Of a stretch of 64,000 nt of DNA, positions 44,926 to 53,689 are shown piece by piece. The translations under genes were made by a program, and so were the position numbers. Below the pieces are notes generated by a model, which was not told the origin of the DNA, searched no databases, and saw nothing but the letters and a program-made list of their open reading frames with translations. This DNA comes from Schistocephalus solidus. Its lineage: Eukaryota > Platyhelminthes > Cestoda > Diphyllobothriidea > Diphyllobothriidae. The stretch lies in the NCBI GenBank assembly GCA_017591395.1, contig WEDG01007058.1, forward strand, positions 28,592-92,591, written 5' to 3'. Within the stretch, counting starts at the first letter, position 1; each line of letters opens with the position of its first letter.

Positions 44926-45007
44926 GGCCTCGTAGCTCAGTTGGCTAGAGCGTTGGCTGTACTAAAACATTCCCCTTGCTATCGTGGGTTCGAATCCCAC
45001 CGAGGCC
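44926..45007 (+). tRNA. tRNA-like gene, copy 2, anticodon unclear
   Basis: Same acceptor and T arms, with a perfect D arm GCUC/GAGC. GUUGGC and GCUAUC could pair across a 20-nt loop, an alternative to a normal anticodon arm plus variable loop; the equivalent pairing (GUUUGC/GCUGGC) with one or two mismatches is present in copy 1. TTTTT follows at about 45014. Confidence 0.6.
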
Positions 45008-45104
45008 ACCGAGTTTTTCACAAGTGGGTCGAAGGAGTTGTATACCAATTTACCCGCATTCTCTGTTGTCGGCACTTTCTACATAACGTTCCTTAAAAAC
45101 ACTT

Positions 45105-45595
45105 TACAGTCTGCAAATTGAATCATGAGCCATCAATAGTTCTACCACAGTTCATGTTCTACTACGGTGCAACTGTGGCAGGCCGTATTGGATCGGCCAG
45201 GCGCAAATCCTTGCAGTTGACACTTTGAGACCGTTCCTAGGCTAGCAGCTTGAAATGCTTCTTTAAGTTAAAGTCTTGCGCAAACTGCGTCCTTAAGTCC
45301 GCGAGCTCGTCACATACACTCCCTCCTGGTCAGCTTTACAGAACGACTACCGCAGCTCATGTTGGGATTTTTAAAACATATCTACTGTTATTTATGTAGT
45401 CACATTTTATGCGTCATACACGATTTAAGTGACCACACTGAATGAAGGAGCCGCCACAGTTACATACACCAGATAGGATATGGAATGAATGCGAAAGTTC
45501 GAGTCCCAGGAGATTGCATGACAAAGGACGAAGTCTGTCCAAGCACAGGGAAAATTTGTTTATTATTCTGAGTTTTCAAAATCCTGCAGGGACGT
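45105..45595. other. No recognised feature
   Basis: Nothing convincing before the PLE remnant. Confidence 0.35.
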
Positions 45596-45599
45596 CTCA

Positions 45600-46020
45600 G
45601 AAGCGACTGAGCGCATTGTTGCCGGACAAGATGTTGGCTTTGCACACCGGCCCAGACAACTATGCGCAGCAGAGTGATGAAACTCAAGGACCGACTAAAC
45701 TCCAAAGAGCAATCTGTGGTCGCGTATCGCCTCGCATACATAAACTGTCCTTTTAATCACACAGGCCAGACTGAACGCCTGCTGGGATCGCGCATACATT
45801 AACATAAGTTAGCGGAGCGATGGGGCGATGAATTAGCACAAGTTGCTGCCCACACCTACGAAACGGACCAGGAGTTCAACTTCGCAGCTGTCAGGATTAT
45901 CCCCCACTCTGGAAAAAAGACGAGTCGAGAATTGATTAAATCCTGGCCCGCGGCTGGGAACTCAATCAATTGACATATCGATTTTGCTCCGGCGTACAGA
46001 AGCCTGCACAGTCACTTACA
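45600..46020 (+). mobile_element. PLE fragment: GIY-YIG endonuclease (family 4)
   Basis: Reads, with frame changes, VGFAHRPRQLCA, then KDRLNSKEQSVVAYRLAY, then FNHTGQTERLLGSRI.HKLAERW. The typical C-terminal DQEFNFAAVRII, SRELIKSW and NSIN.HIDFAPAYRSL follow. This matches the end of Penelope endonucleases (VVYR...HIGQT, EHK, HIDxxPxY). Three changes are seen: N in place of the Y of YIG, an in-frame stop after GSRIH, and an upstream frameshift. Confidence 0.65.
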
Positions 46021-46315
46021 GACTTGTGTCAGTGAACATTGATTGGCTTCAGCCCCCTATAAAAGTCGCCTTTTTTCGCTGCTGTTGTTATCTCGGACGA
46101 TGGACTTCTGTAGGTGATTGGATGCTCAGAATAATAAAAAAATTGTCCCAGTGCTCGGATAAAATTCGTCATTTCTCAGGATATGGAATACTCGCATCAT
46201 CTTATAATTTAAATGGAACCAATTCCTCGAAGCATTTGAGATTTAAGCATCCCGCGTTAGCCTAATTGCAACGGTCTTTTCGCGTGCAACCGGGCGCTTA
46301 CACGCTTCCAATTGC

Positions 46316-46490
46316 AGATATGCATCACGCGTATCTGGATCTAATCAAAGAGCCAGCTTTTTGAAATATGAAACGAAAAACCTCAACTATCACAAAGATG
46401 CAGAGATGCATCAGACGTCGCTGGATCTAATCAAAGACCCAGCTTTTGGAAACATGGAAACGAAACGCGCCAACGATCACAAGGACCGGA
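46316..46490 (+). repeat. Tandem duplication of about 86 bp
   Basis: 'atgcatcacgcgtatctggatctaatcaaagagccagctttt' recurs 86 bp later as 'atgcatcagacgtcgctggatctaatcaaagacccagctttt'. Both read ...LDLIK.PAF.NM, but a frameshift separates the copies. Origin unknown. Confidence 0.7.
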
Positions 46491-46891
46491 TAAGGAGATC
46501 ACTGCTCATTAACGATCAATGTAATAACACATACGCCAATTAACTCTCCGTTGTTACCCCCTTAGAAACCTACTTATGTTTTACATGTGGCATGTGTCCT
46601 ACGGCACAATGGTAGTTATTGCCAGTAACACGCTCGCGGGTGGACAGAGTGGGATCGAGCAAGCTCACATCCACGTCAGTGAGGGTAACTCACTTAATTC
46701 ACTTCTGTATATACCTCACTCTGCAAGGCATATGGAGTACTGGTGATCGGTAATAACTGTAAAACAGCTGTCTGCATCTTGCCTGTTGTCCACTTACCAA
46801 CCAACCTACGTAATATATTAAATAGCTGAGGTAGAGTGCATTCCGAGATGATATAGTAAAGAAAAAAGGGCTCGTCGGAAAATAGAGTTGT

Positions 46892-46942
46892 ACTCGTGAA
46901 TTTTCAAGTTGGTCACACCAACCCGTCGTCAGATGAAATGAA
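46892..46942 (-). ncRNA. Hammerhead motif in the PLE family 2 downstream pseudo-LTR
   Basis: On the - strand: core CUGACGA (46926-46932), stem II GGGUUGGU-GUG-ACCAACUU (8 pairs with two G·U), GAAA, minimal stem III AAUU and C17. Stem I UCAU pairs imperfectly with ACGA. All core bases are conserved. The identical motif at 49655-49705 occupies the upstream pseudo-LTR. Confidence 0.65.
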
Positions 46943-47186
46943 CAGAGGAGAAATGAAATGGTCAGATGACCAGTTTGTGCTACAGGACAGACAAGGACAG
47001 ACAACCAACTGGGGTGTGAGGAATGGGTACATAATTGGATTGGGACCGGTAAGGGGGCTGTTAGGGTTCCCTGTGTCGGAGGCGAAGGGGGATGGCGAGT
47101 AAATGTGACTGCAGACGGTAAACTTAATTGTCGACGATGCGGGATGGGGACAGAGGTGTGTATAGTTTCAACTGTTGTTCGCCGTG

Positions 47187-48197
47187 TCAGGGGGAAGGGG
47201 TGGCGAGACAGTGAGATTCTACATGGTCCAGAAAAGATTGGCGGCTGTGGTTAGGTTGTAGGTGCAAATCAGTGAGCCGGGCACGCAGGCCTTCGTATTG
47301 AGAGTCCAGATCGACATGGCGGTTATTGCTGGTTGTGTTAGAGTGCCACGCCTCGAGGAATTCACGCGCCTGTTTGTTGTTAGCCATTGCAACAACTTCG
47401 GTTCCGTCCCAATTGAAGCGATGGTCGAACTCAAGGGCGTGCGCAAAGAGGAGTGACAATGGGTCGCGTCGACGAATGGCTAGTTTATGTTCCGTAATAC
47501 GCGTCCCAAGTCGTCGGCCGGTATGACCAATATAAGTGCAAGAGCAGTTAGCACTTGGAATGCGATAGATGACATTAGTTTGCTGCTCTTTGGGTACAGG
47601 GTCTTTTACTCGGGATAGTGTTGCGCGCAAGGACGATGCCGGTTTGTGCGCAATGGAGATGCCAAACCGGTTTAATTGTCGGGCGATCGTTTCGGAGATG
47701 CCCTGCATGTAAGGTAGGGAGTAGAATTTACGCGGTCCGGGTTCTCCATTAGAGCCGAAAGTTTGTGGTTGCCTCTGGTGTCTGAGGCAGCTTTTCACAA
47801 AACTGACTGGGTATCCGTTGAGTCGGAATAACCGATACAGGTAAGTGAGTTCTTTTTTGCGTAGCTGATCGCTACTGCAGTAACGAAAGGCCCGGTGGAA
47901 AAGGGTTCGAACGCAGCTTCTTTTATGGGCCACAGGATGGTTGCTATCATAGCTAAGTATGATATTGGCATTAGAGCCTTTTCGGTGGACGCTCGTTGCG
48001 AGGCCTCCATCACTGAGCTTTTGGATACTCACGTCGAGGAACGGAAGGATACCTCCTGTTGCCTCTTCACGAGTAAACTGAATAGCTGGGAAAACACTAT
48101 TCAGGCTCAGATGCAACTGCTCCACTTCGGAGGTCTTTATGATAACAAATGTATCATCTACGTATCGGACCCTTATTTTTGGTCTGAAATGTCGCAT
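47187..48197 (-). CDS. PLE family 2 RT C-terminus and GIY-YIG endonuclease
   Basis: An intact 336-codon frame. IRVRYVDDTFVIIKT (residues 8-22) is the catalytic YVDD of the RT, and ILPFLDVSI follows. The endonuclease starts near residue 205: TNVIYRIPSANCSCTYIGHTGRRLGTRITEHKLA, split here as VIYR...YIGHT and TRITEHK. DHRFNWDGTEV, REFLEAWHS and NRHVDLDSQYEGL follow. All expected GIY-YIG residues are visible (Y, YIG, R of TRITEH, E of LEAW). A single in-frame TAA (48207 region) separates it from the upstream RT segment GTPMGSPISGLLAEL, so the element is close to functional in this half. Confidence 0.93.
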   Translation of the reverse strand: MRHFRPKIRVRYVDDTFVIIKTSEVEQLHLSLNSVFPAIQFTREEATGGILPFLDVSIQKLSDGGLATSVHRKGSNANIILSYDSNHPVAHKRSCVRTLFHRAFRYCSSDQLRKKELTYLYRLFRLNGYPVSFVKSCLRHQRQPQTFGSNGEPGPRKFYSLPYMQGISETIARQLNRFGISIAHKPASSLRATLSRVKDPVPKEQQTNVIYRIPSANCSCTYIGHTGRRLGTRITEHKLAIRRRDPLSLLFAHALEFDHRFNWDGTEVVAMANNKQAREFLEAWHSNTTSNNRHVDLDSQYEGLRARLTDLHLQPNHSRQSFLDHVESHCLATPSP

Positions 48198-49603
48198 AAC
48201 CTCCTCTTATAGTTGTTGCAATACTAGTTCTGCCAGTAGACCCGAGATTGGTGAGCCCATTGGGGTACCCTTAACCTGTTGATAGAACTTTCCATCGAAT
48301 TGACAATAGTTCTTGAGACAAAGCCTAAGCATTTATGAAACTTGCTGTAATGGAATGTCGATTGGGTTATCTTGCAGGCGCCGAGTTACGCTCTCAATAA
48401 TCAATTTATGTGGTATTGAAGAAAACAGGGCAACTACGTCAAACGATAGAATACACTCATCAGGACTTACTTTAAGGCCTTGGATCTTCTGGAGGAATGC
48501 CTGAGAGTTTTTAATGCTGTATTGTGATCAAGCGGTGAGGTGCTTCAGGTGCCGGTACAACCATTTAGAAAGGTTGTAAGTGGGCGATCCAATGAGAGGT
48601 ACTATGATCCCTCAACGGTGCATCTGCTTTGTGCACTTTTGGGAGGCCATATGCATGTGCAATACGGGGATCACTGAGATTTATAAATCTGGAGTCATCG
48701 GGGGTTATGAATTTCAGTCGCGCGAGCTCAGTGATCTTCCTCTTCACAGATGCGGTCTGCTTTTTAGTTGGATCCTCTGCGAGTGGTGTGTAGGCTTCCT
48801 TGTCGTTGAAGACTTGATTAGCTTTAATTTATATAGTCAGTCTTTTCCATGATGACGGTGGCACCACCCTTGTCAGCAGACACAATCACTATGCTATCGT
48901 CTGTCTTTAGAGATATTAGTCCCTTTTCTTCGTCGATGGGCAAGACTTGGTGGTATTTCTTTTGCCGAATGAGACTAGTGGCACAGCTGCGTATGTCCGC
49001 ACGCATGTCTTCAGGCACAGCAGAGGTTAGTAGGACAGATTCAAGGCTGGGTAGGAAGTTTGTAGGTGCAGCATCGGTGTGGCTGAATTTTGTACCCTTA
49101 GCTAGTAGGCTAATTTCAGCAGATGCTAGAATCCTTTTGGAAAGGTTAACAACTCTTGTTGATCTGTGGTTTTCATTGAGAGGACGGAGAAGAGATTGCA
49201 GTTTAACTTGAAGTTCGGTTCGCTTCTTATTTCTGGCGTCCATAGCAGTGGCATTAATTCGTTGTAGTATGTTCTCGAATACATTTTCAGGTAGGGCTGA
49301 AACTCACCGTGCTCGAAGGTCAGATATTGTTGCTTCAAATTTGCAAAGACGATGGTGAACGTCTGATATAACTGCACTCAAAACTTTAAATCCGTATTTG
49401 CGTGCAAGTAGTCTTCCAGTTTCATTAGGCAAGGTGGGCTTGAAGCGAAGAGACTTCGGTAGAATATCATGATCGCGACAGTGGTGAAGAAACGTCAGTT
49501 GCTCGTAAGTCATCGCCTGTCTCTGTGCAAATTTCTCCCAACGTCTGGTAAGAATAAGCGTTTGACGCCCAAAAATATGTTGAATAGCTGAGGTAGAGTG
49601 CAT
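48198..49603 (-). pseudogene. PLE family 2 N-terminus and RT fingers, several breaks
   Basis: 49603-49304 encodes the N-terminal region (TRRWEKFAQRQAM, LHHCRDHDILPKSL, HHRLCKFEATI). 49243-48824 continues with the N-terminal helices and SIVIVSADKGGATVIM, the DKGG finger motif. 48747-48565 has AHAYGLPKVHKADAPLRD, after which the frame is lost. The motif A region is scrambled by indels, and motif B (GTPMGSPISG, about 48255) is clear. The frame breaks are near 49304, 48824, 48600 and 48207. Confidence 0.85.
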
Positions 49604-50545
49604 TCCGAGATGATATAGTGAAGAAAAATGGGGCTCGTCGGAAAATAGAGTTGTACTCGTGAATTTTCAAGTTGGTCACACCAACCCGTCGTCAGATGAA
49701 ATGAACAGAGGAGAAATGAAATGGTCAGATGACCAGTTTGTGCTACAGGACAGACAAGGACAGACAACCAACTGGGGTGTGAGGAATGGGTACATAATTG
49801 GATTGGGACCGGTTAGGGGGGGCTGTTAGGGTTCCCTGTGTCGGAGGCGAAGGGGGATGGCGAGTAAATGTGACTGCAGAAGGTAAACTTAATTGTCGAC
49901 GATGCGGGATGGGGACAGAGGTGTGTATAGTTTCAACTGTTGTTCGCCGTGTCAGGGGGAAGGGGTGGCGAGACAGTGAGATTCTACATGGTCCAGAAAA
50001 GATTAGCGGCTGTGGTTAGGTTGTGGGCGCAAATCAGTGAGCCGGGCACGCAGGCCTTCGTATTGAGAGTCCAGATCGACATGGCGGTTATTGCTGGTTG
50101 TGTTAGAGTGCCACGCCTCGAGGAATTCACGCGCCTGTTTGTTGTTAGCCATTGCAACAACTTCGGTTCCGTCCCAATTGAAGCGATGGTCGAACTCAAG
50201 GGCGTGCGCAAAGAGGAGTGACAATGGGTCGCGTCGACGAATGGCTAGTTTATGTTCCGTAATACGCGTCCCAAGTCGTCGGCCGGTATGACCAATATAA
50301 GTGCAAGAGCAGTTAGCACTTGGAATGCGATAGATGACATTAGTTTGCTGCTCTTTGGGTACAGGGTCTTTTACTCGGGATAGTGTTGCGCGCAAGGACG
50401 ATGCCGGTTTGTGCGCAATGGAGATGCCAAACCGGTTTAATTGTCGGGCGATCGTTTCGGAGATGCCCTGCATGTAAGGTAGGGAGTAGAATTTACGCGG
50501 TCCGGGTTCTCCATTAGAGCCGAAAGTTTGTGGTTGCCTCTGGTG
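49575..50545 (-). mobile_element. Upstream partial PLE family 2 copy (pseudo-LTR)
   Basis: Near-identical to 46815-47781. It encodes only the endonuclease C-terminal half (50473-50003; YIGHTGRRLGTRITEHK kept, stop a few codons early) and the 3' region with its hammerhead. Its last ~30 bases supply an ATG (49601-49603) that opens the coding frame of the adjoining full copy. Confidence 0.88.
49655..49705 (-). ncRNA. Hammerhead motif in the PLE family 2 upstream pseudo-LTR
   Basis: Same core CUGACGA (49689-49695), 8-bp stem II, GAAA and AAUU-C as the downstream motif. Confidence 0.65.
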
Positions 50546-50940
50546 TATATATATATATATATATTGTTATAGTGGAACCGACAAAGACAAGGGAGACCGG
50601 AATGTCCATTTCTAGCTTATTAGCAGTCATCAGCCAGTCATACCCAATCCAAAGTGTGGCACACCTGGGATTCGAACACACATGTTCCTTAAGCTTTAAG
50701 AATGAATACGCCCCAAGGCACAACGGGACGAATGAGTCCCATAACCGATCGGTGAACGCACATCTACCATTGTTAATATTCCTGAGCAAAACCGGCAAGA
50801 CAACGAACACTTGGTACAGTGGGTTACATCATTGATGTCTAACCAAAAGATCATGAGTTCGTGCCCCGATTACCGCAAAACATCGGTTTGAGTACCACTG
50901 GCTTAGGACGGTTAATAAGCCAGAAATAGTCATTCCATTC
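50546..50940. repeat. tRNA/hammerhead repeat units, two, adjoining the PLE
   Basis: A (TA) tract at 50546-50564 is followed by a - strand unit (hammerhead 50596-50638, head end with GGGATTCGAACAC at about 50668). A + strand type B body then appears (50700-50805: 'cgccccaaggcacaacggga', 'ccgatcggtgaacg', 'aaaaccggcaagacaac'), running into a second head and a decayed hammerhead (50896-50938; core CUUAGGA). Confidence 0.7.
50596..50638 (-). ncRNA. Hammerhead ribozyme motif, intact core
   Basis: Stem I ACUGG/CCGGU, CUGAUGA, stem II UGCU-AAUA-AGCU (U·U next to the base), GAAA, stem III AU-GGAC-AU and cleavage site AUU. Core bases are intact; stem II is weaker than in the 1929 and 56351 copies. 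Confidence 0.6.
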
Positions 50941-51149
50941 TTCGTTGTATTTTTCGGTTATGCCAGTGTGCATATGGATAAATACGGAAGGAAAAGATAG
51001 GTCGATTTCTAGGGGAAGAGGTTTAACTCCTCTGATGCTTCATACTCAAACTCAAGGGCTTTATCGGAGATAGACCACAGGGGAAATACATAGTTTAAGT
51101 GAGTCCTTCGTACTCACTTGGGATAGGTCCATCAGGGCTCATGCCTCTT

Positions 51150-52130
51150 TGGTCCTCATCCCATGCGCACGTGGTGCCTGACGAACTCATATTGCACTGG
51201 TAGATCGATGCTGCGGCAGTGCACTTGGGTCCCGTCAAACTCGAATCGGTGGTTGTTTTCTAGACTGTGCATGGCGACGTGCGATAGTACATTCTGTAGC
51301 CTTACGGCTAAAGCATGCTCGTGCATTCACATACTCAGTCGTTTGTCGGTAATGCTGCAGTAGGTAGCCGGGTATTCAATACAGTTGATGCAGCCTGATT
51401 GGTGTTATTAGACCCTTTGGTGGCATGATTAAGGGAGAATATTGGCCTCTGGTCGCTGTCCAACGCCCAAGTTTAGTGATTTTAGCAAGCGCTCAGTGGC
51501 TTCGGAGACGTTCCTCACCTAGTGCAAGACAAGGAAGATTTCGGGTCTTCGTTTTTGCTCACCGTCGGCCTTCCTATGCCCTTTGTAAAAGCATTTGTTT
51601 AGGAAGATACGTGGATATCCATTGGCGAGAGGGAGGTGCCATAGGGTTTTACGTTCTCGCAGCTTCTCTTCCTCTGTGCTGCAGTGTGTCTGGGTGCGGC
51701 GAAAAATCTTTCATAAGCAACTGCATTTGTGTTACAGAGGGTGATTGCTGTTGTAGTGGAGACGTTTCTCCGTGTTTGTGGCTTTTCAAAAGACAATACT
51801 CTGGTGGGTTTCGGCTGTGATATCTGGACATCGAGAAAAGAAAGCATTTCGTCTTTTTCTTCCTCCATCATGGATCGAGTCTGTGGGAAGATTGAGTTCA
51901 CGTCCCTTTTGAAGTCTTCTTTGGCTTCTCGGTGTATGATAACAACGGTGTCGTCTACGTAGCGCATCCAGAATATCAGTTTGTTGATCTCGAAGGCCGG
52001 AGGTTCCAGGTCCTGCAAGACCGCCCCCACTAGGTCGCCGGAAGTAAGTTATCCCATCTGTGCTCCCGGCTGTTAAAAGTAAAGTACGCACTTAGGCAGT
52101 AGACCAGTACCTCCATCGCGTATTCCCTTT
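51150..52130 (-). mobile_element. PLE fragment, RT end and endonuclease, decayed (family 5)
   Basis: 52030-51599 reads FWMRYVDDTVVIIHREAK and MLSFLDVQI, i.e. intact YVDD and the following domain. 51365-51160 reads ITDKRLSM.MHEHALAVRL and NNHRFEFDGTQVHC, matching the endonuclease C-terminal half with a stop in place of a residue. Between them only scattered similarity remains. The upstream RT is missing. Confidence 0.75.
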
Positions 52131-52199
52131 TAATAGATTTTCCTTCTTCTTTGCACCTCCAGTGGGAGTGTGAACGTCAGATGAAAAGAGATGGTCGCC

Positions 52200-52345
52200 A
52201 TACCAGCACACGGAAATAGAACCGCCTTATAATGACCCTAACCCCAGCATTCACCTTAAACTAAAACTTACACATAACCCTTAACTTAACCCTCATCCTC
52301 CCCTTAATGCTAAACATAAGTTCATTGGAATGTAGCGCGAAGCCA
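52200..52345 (+). repeat. Degenerate ccctaa-like tract and shared repeat
   Basis: 'ataatgaccctaacccc..acataacccttaacttaaccctcatcc' is a decayed simple repeat. It leads into 'gctaaacataagttc.ttggaatgtagcgcgaagccacat', which recurs near 17110-17170. Confidence 0.5.
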
Positions 52346-52549
52346 CATGTTTTGTGGAGGGCTGCTTTTCCCGTGTCCTGGGTAGACGACCATACCAATC
52401 CTCATCCCCAGAGCTCGCCTTATCTTCTCTTTCCATCTCAACACCTGAGGTCAACATCTTCGCCTATATCGATGCTAATTTCGGGTGCAAAGGGATTTTT
52501 AAGCACGTTACTAGGAAATACTTTCCTGTAGACAGGTATCTATATGGGC

Positions 52550-52920
52550 ACAAGTAACCTTTCTGCACAACTGCCTGAGGTTGGTCATTATTTCGAGGAG
52601 CATCTTTGTAAGTCCACCAGCCAGAACTGCTCTGGGTCTGGAAGTCACCGGGGGGATTCAGGTTATTTGCCATATCCCATGCGCTAACTGTCGTTATTTT
52701 CATATTGGTCACACGGTTTGACGACTTGGGACTTGCATTAACGAACACAAGCTGGCTATTCGCCGATATGCCCTCTTAGCGCGTGTCTTTTCGCACACTT
52801 CTGGTTATAACCAGCCTTCCAAATGGGATGGTACTTAAGTAGTCGTCATTACCAACACTAAACAAGTACGGGAACTCCTCTAAGCTTGATACCCAAATTC
52901 TGACATCATGAACCACCTGT
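52550..52920 (+). mobile_element. PLE endonuclease fragment on the + strand, decayed
   Basis: Reads VICHIPCANCRYFHIGHTV.RLGTCINEHKLAIRRYALLARVFSHTS split by stops, then KWDGT.VVVITNTKQVRELL. It aligns with the family 2 endonuclease (CSCTYIGHTGRRLG, EHKLAIRR, NWDGTEVV). It faces the family 5 fragment on the other strand. Confidence 0.7.
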
Positions 52921-53325
52921 GCAAAATTCTGTCTCAAATTGCTCGTCAAAATGTTGGAATGCCATCTGCAAAAGGCTGAGTCAATCAATTCTACACTGCT
53001 TGTTCTGCTGCTTAAGTTCAGACACTCGTCACTTTATCGAAAAAAAAGCGTGGTTGGCCACGTTCATACTCGAACTTTTCACTGAAACCAAAATATTGGG
53101 GGTGGATCTGCTGAACAGCGACATTCTAATCGTGCACACTAACACCTCGGTCACCGCATCACAAGGGCAGAAGCTAGCGCAAAGCCTACTGTATTGTGGA
53201 GGCGTACCACATGCTTATGGGATTTGCAATGGATGTCAGCTATTGACTGGAAAGATCAACTATTTTGAGGATGAGATGGAAAAGATGAAAATTCTCTTAC
53301 AAATACGCAGAAACAGATAAGCCGA
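52919..53325 (+). mobile_element. Second LINE-A copy, 5' end only
   Basis: Carries the leader blocks seen at 22738-23045 and the ORF1 start VPHAYGICNGCQ, ending MEKMKILLQI. It is open over 133 codons because the leader happens to be in frame. It stops where the next LINE fragment begins. Confidence 0.75.
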
Positions 53326-53689
53326 CTTAGTCAATGACACTCAACTGGAACCGAAGACATACCCAATTCGCTATTTAAACAGCTAAGTGATTTTCTCGCT
53401 TGGCTAAGCAAAGTATTCTCAGTTTCCCTCGAGAGAGCTTCCTTTCCTGATTATTGAAATACTTCTATTATTTTTTTCCAGCTTTTAAATCTGGCTCACG
53501 CTCTGATATTCAAAATTATCGTGGTGTACATAAACGCCTTCTCTTGCTGAACTGTTTTAAAAATTAATAGCTATAAAAATTACAGATTTTCGCATGACCA
53601 ATAAACATCACAGCTCCCTGCAACATGTTTTTTTAAACCGATTGCGCTTGTGAAACATGCAACATATCTTTTCTAAATCTTTTAACTTC

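Larger units (their letters stand above)
44500..45105 (+). repeat. Tandem duplication of a ~304-bp unit with a tRNA-like gene
   Basis: Shared flanks include 'gattgctta.gaaatcctgct', 'cagtcagcttactgtatcagaatt', 'gcagtagactgggcgggtaacttgacccaagtg' and 'aaactcacggctccc'. The two tRNA-like genes start at 44622 and 44926. The copies differ by scattered point changes. Confidence 0.85.
46815..50545 (-). mobile_element. Penelope-like element, family 2, pseudo-LTR arrangement
   Basis: On the - strand a partial upstream copy (50545 to about 49575) carries only the end of the coding region and the 3' region. It is followed directly by a nearly complete copy (about 49603 to 46815). The duplicated ~970 bp (46815-47781 and 49575-50545) are almost identical, forming pseudo-LTRs. 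The upstream copy is truncated at a (TA) tract where a tRNA/HHR repeat joins it. High identity suggests recent activity. Confidence 0.9.
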
